Origin: G965247475 sp965247475
Lineage (GTDB): Bacteria; Chloroflexota; UBA11872
Direction of reading: 5' to 3'
DNA: 64,000 nt
Assembly: GCA_965247475.1 (NCBI GenBank)
Contig: OZ252016.1
Location: 1,178,001-1,242,000, forward strand
Numbering within the stretch: position 1 is the first letter of the stretch; every line of letters starts with the position of its first letter. Both the position numbers and the translations under genes were made by a program. Below, piece after piece: positions 43,663-52,708 of the stretch. The notes beneath the pieces are model-generated. The model searched no databases and was not told the origin of the DNA. It saw nothing but the letters and a program-made list of their open reading frames with translations.

Positions 43663-45050
43663 TCGGGGCCGCCGGACCAGAACGGCGACGTCCAACCGCG
43701 CCGCGCGCATTCGGCCCGCAGGTCCAGCATGGCGGTGTAGGTGGCCAGCGCCACCAGGCGTCCGTCCGACGCCGAGAGCGCCGCGTCCAGCGGCGCCGCG
43801 ATTCCGGGAGCGATCGTGGTTGTGCCGGTGCCGCCGACGCCCGCGTACTTCAAGCGCAGCGCCAGGTCGCCGGCCCGGCGCCCGCCAAGTGTGAGCCGCC
43901 GAGGCCGGAGCCGCTCGAAATCGACGTCCCAGATCCAGGACACGTCCTGTCCATCCGCAACCCCGTCGTTCAGGAGGATCAGCGTGTCCAGCGGCCCGGG
44001 CTCGCCCGCCAGCATCTCGAGCGTCTGGTTCGCGCCGGCCGGGTTCTTGATGAGCAGCAGCTGCAGCGACGTGTCGCCGGCCGCGATGGTCTCCCCGCGG
44101 CCGAACGCGGGGTCGGCGGCCTGGATGGCCGCGAGCGACCGCTCGGGCGGCACGTCAAGGGCGTGGGCGGCCGCGACGGCTGCCGCGACGTTGTACGCGT
44201 TGTAGAGGCCGGGCAGCGATATGCGCGCCGCGCCGGTCCACCCGTCGGCGGATACCGCGACATCCGAGCCGTGCAGGCCGCGCGAGCGCACATCAGTCAC
44301 GCGGACGTCTGGCTCGGGACGCTCCAGATCGCCGGCCGGGCAGCGGTAGTCGCCGAGGTGGGCGTAGGTGACTCGCGAATACTCCAGCCGCGCATCACAG
44401 CGCGGACAGCGTCGCACGTCGGCCCACTCCTCCGGGGCGTCGCGGCTCGGTCCGCCGTCAAGCCCGAAGTACAGGACCGGGCCCGGATGCGCCCGGGCGA
44501 CGGTCACGACCAGCGGGTCGTCCGCGTTTGCGATCAGCTGCGTCTTCCCGGCGCCGTGCGCGAGCGCGGCGCGCCACGAGGCCGCGATGCGATCCACCTC
44601 GCCGTAGCGGTCGAGCTGGTCGCGGAAGAGATTGAGCAGCACCAGCACGTCCGGCGTCACACGCGGCGCAAGCGACGCATAGGCCCACTCGTCGATCTCG
44701 AACACCCCTGTCGCGTCGGCCGCGCCAACGATCCGCCCATCCAGGCGCGCGCGGGCGACCAGCGCCGAGGCCAACCCGCGCTCGAGATTCGAGCCGGTTG
44801 GATTGCCGAGCACCGCGCGCCGGTCCGACCGCAGCGCCGCCGCAACCAGCGCGGTCGTTGTGGTCTTGCCGTTCGTCCCGGTGATGAACGCAACGCGTCC
44901 GAGGTCACCGAGCGCGCGCGTGACATAGGCGGGGTCGATCGCCACGCTCACCAGGCCGCTGACGGCCGTGCCGCCGCCGCGGCCGGTCAGACGCGACAGT
45001 GCGCCGGCGAGCTTCCCGGCAAGCGTCGCCAGCGCCGCTCGCAACCGCAT
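43659..45050 (-). CDS. murT: lipid II isoglutaminyl synthase, Mur-ligase subunit MurT
   Basis: MurT is a Mur-ligase homologue that uses ATP to amidate D-Glu of lipid II to D-isoglutamine. The 463-residue protein, read from the ATG at 45050, has VAFITGTNGKTTTTALVAAAL (P-loop 58-65) and VFEIDEWAYASLAPRV, then LNLFRDQLDRYGEVD and GLYNAYNVAAAVA. It ends with the MurT C-terminal domain. The inserted zinc ribbon has C215, C218 and C237, but the fourth position, normally CxxC, reads CPAG. Pairing with gatD makes the assignment firm and implies a peptidoglycan wall. Confidence 0.9.
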   Translation of the reverse strand: MRLRAALATLAGKLAGALSRLTGRGGGTAVSGLVSVAIDPAYVTRALGDLGRVAFITGTNGKTTTTALVAAALRSDRRAVLGNPTGSNLERGLASALVARARLDGRIVGAADATGVFEIDEWAYASLAPRVTPDVLVLLNLFRDQLDRYGEVDRIAASWRAALAHGAGKTQLIANADDPLVVTVARAHPGPVLYFGLDGGPSRDAPEEWADVRRCPRCDARLEYSRVTYAHLGDYRCPAGDLERPEPDVRVTDVRSRGLHGSDVAVSADGWTGAARISLPGLYNAYNVAAAVAAAHALDVPPERSLAAIQAADPAFGRGETIAAGDTSLQLLLIKNPAGANQTLEMLAGEPGPLDTLILLNDGVADGQDVSWIWDVDFERLRPRRLTLGGRRAGDLALRLKYAGVGGTGTTTIAPGIAAPLDAALSASDGRLVALATYTAMLDLRAECARRGWTSPFWSGGPE

Positions 45051-45119
45051 CAGACTCCGCGATAGGTGCGCACAGCTCGATTCTCCGGCGTCCTGGGTGC
45101 TCGCGCTACCCTCGCGCCC

Positions 45120-45983
45120 ATGGATGAAGCCAACCCGTCCGGCGTCGAACAGCTGCGCGAGGTCATCCACGCGGCCACCCCCGAGGCGCCGCTGCGGATC
45201 GTCGGCGGTCGGAGTCTGGCCGACCGCATGTCACCCCCGACCGGCCATGCACGGATTGCCTCCAGCGCCGCGCTGGACGCAGTCGCGATCGACGCGCCGA
45301 ACCTGATCGCGCGCGTGCAAGCCGGCGTGAGCCTGGCGGCATTGGTCGGCACGCTGCGCGGCGCCGGCCTGGTGTGGCCGGTTGAACGGCTCGAGCCGGG
45401 GGGAACCCTCGGCGGGCTGGTCGCGTCCGGCCGTGGATCGGCGTTGACCACGCGCGACGCGCCCGCACGGCGCTGGATACTCGGCGCGGAGGTGATCGCC
45501 GGCGACGGCGAGCTGCTCCGGGTCGGCGGCGCCACGGTCAAGAACTCGGTGGGCTACGACCTGACCCACGCGATGTGGGGGTCGCTCGGACGGCTGGGGG
45601 CGATCGTCGAGCTCACGCTGCGCCTGCGGTACCCGGACGAGGCCGATCGGGCGTTCGCGGGGAACTCGGCGTCGTCGGCCATCGACGATGTGCGTTCGGC
45701 GGCGCTCGAGGTCAGGTGCGAGGGTGTGCCCGCCACGATCTCGGAGTCCGAATTCGGGGGCTTGGCCGGCGACCGTCCGTTCGTTCGCAGCCGCGACGGC
45801 AGCCGAGCGCTGATCGGCTGCGCCGATCGAGTGGACGCGTCGGCGGCGATCGGGCGGCTCGCCGCGCGCTCCATCCGAGCCGGCATCGACCGGCCGCCGG
45901 AGCCCCCCGATCCGAACGCCCAGACGGGGACCGCGTGGCGGGCGCTGCGGTCCGCGCTCGATCCGAACCAGGTGCTGATCTAG
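45120..45983 (+). CDS. FAD-binding oxidoreductase, GlcE-like (glycolate oxidase subunit)
   Basis: A 287-residue PCMH-type FAD protein from the ATG at 45120. LRIVGGRSLADRM, GGTLGGLVASGRGSALTTRD and GGATVKNSVGYDLTHAMWGSLGRLG correspond to the FAD pyrophosphate and isoalloxazine regions, and VKN-VGYDL is characteristic of GlcE. GlcE works with GlcD and the Fe-S subunit GlcF in glycolate or hydroxyacid oxidation, but neither is adjacent. It is divergent from murT and ends just before the tRNA gene. Confidence 0.82.
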   Translation: MDEANPSGVEQLREVIHAATPEAPLRIVGGRSLADRMSPPTGHARIASSAALDAVAIDAPNLIARVQAGVSLAALVGTLRGAGLVWPVERLEPGGTLGGLVASGRGSALTTRDAPARRWILGAEVIAGDGELLRVGGATVKNSVGYDLTHAMWGSLGRLGAIVELTLRLRYPDEADRAFAGNSASSAIDDVRSAALEVRCEGVPATISESEFGGLAGDRPFVRSRDGSRALIGCADRVDASAAIGRLAARSIRAGIDRPPEPPDPNAQTGTAWRALRSALDPNQVLI

Positions 45984-45993
45984 CCTCAATGCC

Positions 45994-45999
45994 TATAAT
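45994..45999 (+). promoter_or_regulatory. -10 element of the tRNA-Pro gene
   Basis: A perfect TATAAT lies eight bases before the mature tRNA 5' end, so transcription would begin at or near the first tRNA base. The -35 position (about 45971) is poor (GGTGCT), and the promoter partly overlaps the end of the GlcE-like gene. Confidence 0.55.
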
Positions 46000-46007
46000 C
46001 GAGGCCT

Positions 46008-46587
<580 letters not shown>

Positions 46588-47106
46588 ATGGTCTCGAGCA
46601 GTGCAACGACGGTTGACCAATATCTGGCCGAGTTGCCTGACGATCGGCGGGCGGATGTGGCGCGCGTCCGCGAGGTGATCCTGGCCAACTTGCCCGACGG
46701 GTTCCAGGAAACGATGCAGTACGGCATGATCGGCTACGCGATTCCGCTGACGCGGTTTCCCAACACCTATAACGGACAGGCGCTGGGCTGCGTGGCGCTG
46801 GCGGCTCAGAAGCGCCACATCTCCGTCTATCTGCACGGTCTCTACGCCAGTCAGGCCATGACGGACTGGTTTGTTGCGGCGTATGCGGAGTCGGGAAAGA
46901 AGCTGAACATGGGCAAGTCCTGCGTGCGCTTCCGGCGCGCGGACGACGCAGCGCTGGACGTGATCGGCGAGGCTGTAGCGCGGGTGACGCCCGAGCAGCT
47001 CATGGCGGCGCATGAGGCCGTGCACGGCCCCGGCAGGGGAAGTGGCGCGCGAGGCGCTCGCGGCAAGGGTAGGCCGGGCAAATCCGCGCCCAGAAAGGCC
47101 CGCTGA
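46588..47106 (+). CDS. DUF1801 domain protein
   Basis: A 172-residue protein with VDQYLAELPDDRRADVARVREVI and GFQETMQYGMIGYAIPL, the N-terminal signature of DUF1801 (YdhG-like), followed by KRHISVYLHGLY and GKSCVRFRRADD. The C-terminal 30 residues are Gly/Arg/Lys-rich (GARGKGRPGKSAPRKAR) and could touch nucleic acid. GGAGG lies ten bases upstream of the ATG. The family has no proven activity, although a fold shared with frataxin-like or iron-related proteins has been proposed. Confidence 0.8.
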   Translation: MVSSSATTVDQYLAELPDDRRADVARVREVILANLPDGFQETMQYGMIGYAIPLTRFPNTYNGQALGCVALAAQKRHISVYLHGLYASQAMTDWFVAAYAESGKKLNMGKSCVRFRRADDAALDVIGEAVARVTPEQLMAAHEAVHGPGRGSGARGARGKGRPGKSAPRKAR

Positions 47107-47709
47107 GCCACGGCTCTCGGCCCCGGCCTGCACGTCAGGCGGGGAGGGACCGGCACTCCCTGATGGCAGCTAGGCTGTCCTCTTCCCGAGATGTAGCGAC
47201 GGGTGAGGCTCATTTCGGCGGACGTGTCGGCCGCCTTTTGGTAGATCCCAAAACCTGGGCCACGGTGCGGCCTTGGATTAGGCGCCCGGTGTGCGCGCGG
47301 TCGTGGTTGTCGTACTGGAGATAGCGCTCCAGATCGGTGCGCAGGGCCGTGAGGCGGGGTGCCAAGGTGCACACATCCGCCCAGCGTGGCTGGACCACCA
47401 CGATGCGGTGGTCCGCGGCCGACTGGGTGAAAGCCCAGCCCCTGGACGACGCGCGCCTTGCGTTCGCCGCCGGCGAGCTGTCGGCCATGCTGCAGGTAAT
47501 CGCGCGTGAGCGCATGCGTGATGCTCCGCGGGCTCTCCGCAGAGCCTCGCAACGACGCCTGGGGCGGTGGATGACCGCGTAGTTGCAGGCCCGGCGGCCC
47601 GGCCGATCTCCGTGCTACCAGCGGCCCACGCGCCGGCATTCGGTGCAGAGGCCAACCGAGGTGGCTCACGCGGAGAGCCGATGCGAGATCCCCGCGTTGC
47701 GGGCCGCGA
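47107..47709. other. 603-base gap containing a decayed mobile-element fragment
   Basis: The middle carries the transposase remnant listed separately. No inverted terminal repeats or target duplication could be recognised. The outer parts contain no frame I can support. The stretch separates two unrelated genes and looks like eroded mobile DNA. Confidence 0.45.
47210..47515 (-). pseudogene. C-terminal remnant of an integrase-core transposase
   Basis: On the minus strand the frame ends LRTDLERYLQYDNHDRAHTG, then RLIQGRTVAQVLG. This resembles the tail of IS481/IS3-type integrase-core transposases (YYNHERxHxGxxxxGRTPxEV). The DDE catalytic core upstream is missing or scrambled, and the N-terminal part of the frame has no transposase character. 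I regard it as a degenerate fragment; whether it belongs to IS481 or another family cannot be decided. Confidence 0.5.
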
Positions 47710-48531
47710 TCAGGCGCCGATGAACCGCTCGATGAGCGCACCCACGTCCTTCGGCCGCTCGTCGTTCAGCATGTGGGCCGCGCCGGCGACCGTCACCCGC
47801 TCCGCCCCCGGAATCAGCTCCGCGAACATCTGCGCGTAGCGCGGATCGATCACCCCGTCATCCTCGCCCCAGACGATCAAGGTCGGCATCCGCAGCCGGT
47901 AGAGCCGCCTGCTCAGCCCGCGATCGGGAATCGGCCACAGGTACCTGACCGCCGCCGACATCGTCTTCGCCCGCTCGACCAGCTGCCCGATCACCGCCTG
48001 CCCCTCGGCGGTCTCCGGGTCCACCTCGGTCGCCACCTCTTGCGGCGTCCGGGCTATCGCCATCGCCCCGGGCGCCTTGGAGTCCGAGTAGAACGCCGCC
48101 GCAATGTCCTGCGGCAACGCCGGAAAGAAGTCGAGCGTGGGCATCGCGTCGTTCCACAGGCCAAAGGGCGCCAGCAGTACGACGTGGCTGAATCGCTGGG
48201 GGGCCACGGCCGCCAGCTCCGCCGCGAACATCCCGCCGAGTGAGTGGCCTACCAGCACCATTCGATCGAGGCCCAAGTCGTCGATCAACTCCAGGTAGTA
48301 GATCGCCAGGTCGTGGATATCGGTAAGCTGCTCGCCGCCGGTCGAGTCTCCGTATCCGGGCAGGAGCGGCGCCACCACCCGGCGCCGGCGCGCAAGCTCG
48401 CCCATCAGCGGGTCCGGTTCGATGCGGATGGCCCCGTGCAGGTACAGCACCGGGTCGCCCTGGCCGCTCTCCAGAATCTGGACGGCGCAAGCGCCGCCGC
48501 TGAGACTGACCGTCCTCGTCGCGCGGCTCAC
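47710..48531 (-). CDS. alpha/beta hydrolase
   Basis: A 273-residue alpha/beta hydrolase read from a GTG at 48531 that overlaps the stop of the monooxygenase gene upstream (GTGA). The oxyanion segment is VLYLHGAIR, the nucleophile elbow LVGHSLGGMFAAEL, the acid lies in VWGEDDGVIDPRYAQ, and the histidine in VAGAAHMLNDERP. The tight coupling with a flavin-dependent monooxygenase suggests that the hydrolase acts on its product, for example an ester or lactone, but the substrate is unknown. Confidence 0.85.
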   Translation of the reverse strand: MSRATRTVSLSGGACAVQILESGQGDPVLYLHGAIRIEPDPLMGELARRRRVVAPLLPGYGDSTGGEQLTDIHDLAIYYLELIDDLGLDRMVLVGHSLGGMFAAELAAVAPQRFSHVVLLAPFGLWNDAMPTLDFFPALPQDIAAAFYSDSKAPGAMAIARTPQEVATEVDPETAEGQAVIGQLVERAKTMSAAVRYLWPIPDRGLSRRLYRLRMPTLIVWGEDDGVIDPRYAQMFAELIPGAERVTVAGAAHMLNDERPKDVGALIERFIGA

Positions 48532-49760
48532 TCCGCGGCCGCGGTCGCCGGCGACGTCTCTCGGACGATTGCGTTCTGCGGCCACCAGTGGTCCTCGTAC
48601 TCCGACCAGAGATGCCGCAGCTTGGGCAGCACTCTCTGCGTCGTCAGCTCTATGTTCTCCTTGGCGAGCTCGTGCGGAGTCGAGCCGAACTGATTCAGGA
48701 TCATGAGGTGACCCACGCGCAGCTCTTTGATCACGTATTCCAGCTGCTCCGTCACCTGCGAAGGCGTGCCGGCCACGACGTTCCCCGCCTCACGCAAATC
48801 ATCGAAGCTCTTTGCCGTGTCGCTCGGCCGCCCAAACCGGGAGATCGTCTGCGCCAGCAGCCCTGCCTTGATCGTCTCGATGCTGCGGTAGCCCGGGGCG
48901 TCCTGAAATCCCTCGTAGGTGTGCAGCATCCTGTTGTAGAAGTACTCCGCATGCGCCGCCCACTTGTCTTGCAGCTGTTGCTCGCTCTCGGCAACGCAGA
49001 CGAGCTGGAGAAATCCCGCGTGATAGGGATTCTCGACGCCCGCCTTGTTGGCCACCTTCCAGAACCCGTCCATCACTCGCTTGCCACGCTTGAATCCCGA
49101 GTACGAGAGATAGGCGTAGAGGTGGCCTTTCTCCAGACACCTATCCCATGTCTCGATCGATCCCGCTCCGGGAACCCACACCGGCGGGCGCGGTTTCTGC
49201 AGGGGACGCGGCCAGATGTTCACATAGCGAAGCTGCGTGTATTTGCCATTGAAGCTGAAGATATCTTGCTCTTCCCACGCCCTTAGGATCAGGTCCTCGG
49301 CCTCGGCATATTTCTCTCGCAGCATCACCGGGTTGACGCCGTATCCGAAGGTCGTATCCATGCAAGTCCCGGTTGGGAATCCGGCCACCAGCCGGCCGCC
49401 GCTGATGCAATCCAGCATCGCGAACTCTTCCGCCACCCTGATCGGCGGGTTGTACAGGGCTATCGAGTCGCCCATCACGATGATCGCCACGTCCCGCGTC
49501 TCACGCGCCAACACCGCCGCCATCAAGTTGGGCGACGGCATGATCCCGTAGGCGTTCTGGTGGTGCTCGTTCACGCAGATGCCGTCGTAGCCCATCTCGG
49601 CGGCGAACCTGAGCTCATCCAGCGTCTGGTTGTAGAGCCGCTGCGCGGTGCGCGGGTCAAAGAGGTGCGATGGCACATCGACCCATACGCTCCGGTACTT
49701 CTCGCGGAAGTCCGCGGGAAGCTCCCGGTACGGACACAGGTGGAACATCTCGAGCTTCAC
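48528..49760 (-). CDS. luciferase-like (LLM class) flavin-dependent monooxygenase
   Basis: A 410-residue TIM-barrel monooxygenase of the bacterial luciferase family that uses reduced flavin and oxygen. Typical segments are FAAEMGYDGICVNEHHQNAYG, RVAEEFAMLDCISGGRLVAG, then VWVPGAGSIETWDRCLEKG. The final domain includes VVAGTPSQVTEQLEYVIKEL. Many copies of such enzymes occur in SAR202-like Chloroflexota, which is one reason for the suggested taxonomy. It is transcribed with the hydrolase; substrate unknown. Confidence 0.87.
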   Translation of the reverse strand: MKLEMFHLCPYRELPADFREKYRSVWVDVPSHLFDPRTAQRLYNQTLDELRFAAEMGYDGICVNEHHQNAYGIMPSPNLMAAVLARETRDVAIIVMGDSIALYNPPIRVAEEFAMLDCISGGRLVAGFPTGTCMDTTFGYGVNPVMLREKYAEAEDLILRAWEEQDIFSFNGKYTQLRYVNIWPRPLQKPRPPVWVPGAGSIETWDRCLEKGHLYAYLSYSGFKRGKRVMDGFWKVANKAGVENPYHAGFLQLVCVAESEQQLQDKWAAHAEYFYNRMLHTYEGFQDAPGYRSIETIKAGLLAQTISRFGRPSDTAKSFDDLREAGNVVAGTPSQVTEQLEYVIKELRVGHLMILNQFGSTPHELAKENIELTTQRVLPKLRHLWSEYEDHWWPQNAIVRETSPATAAAE

Positions 49761-50095
49761 CGGGCTGCCCCATCCCGATTGCCCGCACGATTGGCAAGCA
49801 CGTTACCGGCCCCGCCCATTCGGATCAAAACCCGGCCCGCTGAGTCAATCGCGTCGGCCCGTCCGGATGCCTCCGCCGCCGTAGCCTCCGCCGTCTCAGC
49901 CAGGCGGCGCGTGCAGCGCGGGACCGGGCGCCTTTGACGATCCCGGGCCCCCTAGACCCCGGCGGCCGCCGGGGTGATGGTGCGGGGCCGCGGCTACCGG
50001 CCGCGCGGTCACACACCTCCTGCCGCGGGTCAAGCCAACGCCAGTCAGGCACAATGCGGGTCCCGTGGCCCGGTTCGGTAGATAGGCGTCCCGAC
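49761..50095. other. 335-base gap between divergent genes with a REP-like palindrome
   Basis: This stretch separates the divergent monooxygenase and amidohydrolase genes, so it should hold both promoters, but no clear hexamer pairs were seen. It contains the 20-base palindrome listed at 49956-49975. No gene is supported here. Confidence 0.45.
49956..49975. repeat. REP-like palindrome
   Basis: ACCCCGGCGG is followed directly by its complement CCGCCGGGGT, a perfect 20-base palindrome. The core CCCCGGCG...CGCCGGGG recurs at 61208-61225, and a related core, TTCCGGCG...CGCCGGAA, is at 61264-61283. All copies are intergenic, as expected of REP-type elements. Confidence 0.6.
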
Positions 50096-51292
50096 ATGGC
50101 CTCACACCTCCACCCGGCGCCTCCCGCGGCGGTCCCCGGCAGAATCGCGGTGCGTGCCGGGAAGCTCTTTGACGGCACCGGCCCGGCGCTCATCGACGAC
50201 GCGGTGGTGATCGTGTCGGGCGGTCGGATCGAGGCCGCCGGATCCGCGACCAGCGTACCCATCGATCCCGATGACGCCATGATCGATCTGCGGCCGTGCA
50301 CCGTGCTTCCGGGTTTGATCGATGCGCACGTTCATCTGATGGGCCAGAACCCGGCGCACGCGCACCCGGGACCGATCGAATACCGCGCCATCCGGTCGGC
50401 GGCACAGGCCAAGGCTCTGCTCGAGGCCGGGTTCACGACCGTGCGGGACCTCGGGTCGCAGACATCGGTCGCGCTCAAGCGGGCGATCGACGAGGGCTCG
50501 GTGCCGGGATCACGCATGGTGGCGGCCGGCTACGCGATCGCGCGGACCGGCGGCCCGTGGTTTGGCATGGAGCCCTCGTGGCGGTGGGTGCGGCCCGCCG
50601 ACGGGGTCGATGCGTGCCGGCGCGCCGTCCATCGGTCGATTCGGGAGGGGTCGAGCGTCATCAAGATCGGAACGTCCACGGGGCGCAACGATGCGGCCTG
50701 GGGCGAGATCCCGACCTACAGCGTCGCCGAGGTTCAGGCGATCGTGGAGGAAGCGCACTCATGGGGTCTGCGCGTTGCCGCGCACGCGATGGGAACGCCC
50801 GGCGTCCGGACCGCGGTGCTCGGCGGCGTCGACACGGTGGAGCATGCGTACAACATCGACGACGACACGCTGGCGCTCATCGTCGAGCGCGGCACCTATG
50901 TGGTGCCCACGCTCCGAGCGCGCGCCTTCGAAACGAGCGGCGACGGTCGGCGAATGTACGCCGCGCAGGTGCGCTCGCTCCGCAAGGCGTACGCGGCGGG
51001 CGCCCGGCTGGCGCTTGGGACCGACACGACGGGAGGCGCCGGCATGCCGCACGGCCATGAGAACGCGGTTGAGTTCAGGCTCATGGCCGAGACCATGGAG
51101 CCCGTCGACGCCTTGCTCTCCGGCACGCGGGTGGCGGCGCAGGCCCTTGGCCTGGACGCCGAGGTGGGCACGGTGCGTCCGGGCGCGTGCGCCGACCTGG
51201 TGGCCGTCCGAGACAATCCGCTGCGTGACCTCGACACGCTGCAACGCGTCGAGTTCGTGATGCAGAGCGGGCGCGTCGTGGTCGCCCCATAG
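50096..51292 (+). CDS. amidohydrolase family metal-dependent hydrolase
   Basis: A 398-residue amidohydrolase from the ATG at 50096; the frame upstream is Gly/Arg-rich and was excluded. Metal-site features are LPGLIDAHVHLM (HxH), the lysine of VIKIGTSTG, AAHAMGTPG, VEHAYNIDDD and LALGTDTTGG. The N- and C-terminal beta sandwich is present (VRAGKLFDGTGPALIDDAVV, VRPGACADLVAVRDNPLRD). Related proteins hydrolyse dipeptides (Xaa-Pro) or cyclic amides; the substrate is not predictable. The lysine suggests a carboxylated bridging ligand. Confidence 0.87.
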   Translation: MASHLHPAPPAAVPGRIAVRAGKLFDGTGPALIDDAVVIVSGGRIEAAGSATSVPIDPDDAMIDLRPCTVLPGLIDAHVHLMGQNPAHAHPGPIEYRAIRSAAQAKALLEAGFTTVRDLGSQTSVALKRAIDEGSVPGSRMVAAGYAIARTGGPWFGMEPSWRWVRPADGVDACRRAVHRSIREGSSVIKIGTSTGRNDAAWGEIPTYSVAEVQAIVEEAHSWGLRVAAHAMGTPGVRTAVLGGVDTVEHAYNIDDDTLALIVERGTYVVPTLRARAFETSGDGRRMYAAQVRSLRKAYAAGARLALGTDTTGGAGMPHGHENAVEFRLMAETMEPVDALLSGTRVAAQALGLDAEVGTVRPGACADLVAVRDNPLRDLDTLQRVEFVMQSGRVVVAP

Positions 51293-51404
51293 CGTCACGG
51301 AATCCGCGCGGCCTGCCTGGACGCTCTTCGGCGGCCGGTCGCTGCCTTCAACGCGCGCGGATGTGCGCCGGGTCGTGGGGCAAACGAGCGGCCGCGATCG
51401 GTCG

Positions 51405-52637
51405 CTAGACGACGCCCTGCCGGCGCCAGGCGTCCAGGTCCTCGCGCCGGCGCCCCAGCTCGCCGACGAAGATCTCCTCGTTGTGCGCGCCCAGCTCCGC
51501 CCCGAGATGGCGAATCGTTCCGGGCGTGCGCGATAGCCGCGGCACCACGTTCTGGATCTTGACCGGCCCCAGACGCTCGTGCTCGACGTCGGTGATCGTC
51601 TCGCGGGCTCGATACTGCGGGTCCTCGAAGATCTCGGCGATCGAGTACACCGGCGCGATCGCCGCCTCGTGCTCCGCGAACCGATCGAGCACCTCGTCGG
51701 CGGTTCGCGCCCCGATCCAGTCGCCGATGGCCTGGTCCAACTCGTCCTGATGGTCGAGCCGGCCCGCATGATCCTTGAACCAGGGCTCGTCGACGAGATC
51801 GGCTCGTCCGACCAGGCGCATGACTCGCTCGGCGATCGACTGCGAGCTGGCGGACAGCCCCAGCCAGGTCCCGTCGCGCGCTTGGTACGCGTTCCGCGGC
51901 GCGGTGAATGGAGCTCGGTTTCCGGTGCGCCGCTGCGCGATTCCCAACTGGTCGTAGACGGTGGCCTGGGGGCCGAGGATCGAGAACAGCGGCTCGTAGA
52001 TGCTCAGGTCGATGTACTGGCCCTCGCCGGAGCCGCCGGCGTCGCGGTGGTACAGCGCGAACATCGCGGCGGCGGCGCCATGGAGCGCGGCCACGCTGTC
52101 GGCCAGCGCGAACGGCGGGAGCGTGGGCGGACCGTCCGGCTGCCCGTTGATGTGCGCGAAGCCGCTCATGGCTTCGGCCAGGGTCCCGAACCCCGGACGG
52201 CTCCGCATCGGACCGGTCTGCCCGAATCCGGTCGTTCGGACCATCACCAGCCGCGGGTTGATCGCGTGCAGATCGTCATATCCAAGTCCCCAGCGCTCGA
52301 GCGTCCCGGGTCGAAAGTTCTCGACCAGCAGGTCCGCATCGCGGGCGAGCTGCCTGAGCAACTCCTGACCCGCCGGCTTGCTCAGGTCGAGCGTGACGCA
52401 GCGCTTGTTTCGGTTCACGACCAACCACCACAGCGAGACGCCGTCCTTCGACCAGCCGAGCGTGCGCAGCGCGTCGCCGCGTGGGTGCTCGACCTTGATG
52501 ACGTCGGCGCCGAAGTCGGCCAGAAAGGTCGCGATCAGCGGGCCGGCGAAGAGCGTGGAGACGTCGATCACCCTCAGGCCCGCGAGCGGCGAGGGCGCGC
52601 CGGCCGCGCCATCCGTTGCGGACGTGCCCGCGCTCAA
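51405..52637 (-). CDS. CaiB/BaiF-family CoA-transferase
   Basis: A 410-residue family III CoA-transferase. PLAGLRVIDVSTLFAGPLIATFLADFGADVIKVEHPRGD is read in two conserved blocks at the N-terminus, followed by NRNKRCVTLDLSKPAG and LLVENFRPGTLERWG. The catalytic aspartate probably lies in GQYIDLSIYEPLF. It moves CoA between carboxylic acids, activating a substrate for breakdown. It lies at the right end of the minus-strand catabolic run, 71 bases after the beta-lactamase-fold gene. Confidence 0.9.
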   Translation of the reverse strand: MSAGTSATDGAAGAPSPLAGLRVIDVSTLFAGPLIATFLADFGADVIKVEHPRGDALRTLGWSKDGVSLWWLVVNRNKRCVTLDLSKPAGQELLRQLARDADLLVENFRPGTLERWGLGYDDLHAINPRLVMVRTTGFGQTGPMRSRPGFGTLAEAMSGFAHINGQPDGPPTLPPFALADSVAALHGAAAAMFALYHRDAGGSGEGQYIDLSIYEPLFSILGPQATVYDQLGIAQRRTGNRAPFTAPRNAYQARDGTWLGLSASSQSIAERVMRLVGRADLVDEPWFKDHAGRLDHQDELDQAIGDWIGARTADEVLDRFAEHEAAIAPVYSIAEIFEDPQYRARETITDVEHERLGPVKIQNVVPRLSRTPGTIRHLGAELGAHNEEIFVGELGRRREDLDAWRRQGVV

Positions 52638-52708
52638 GCTCCGGCCCCCCGCGTCACGTCGCGGCGACGGGTCCCTCCCGACTCAGCCGACGCGGTCGCG
52701 GCGGTCAA

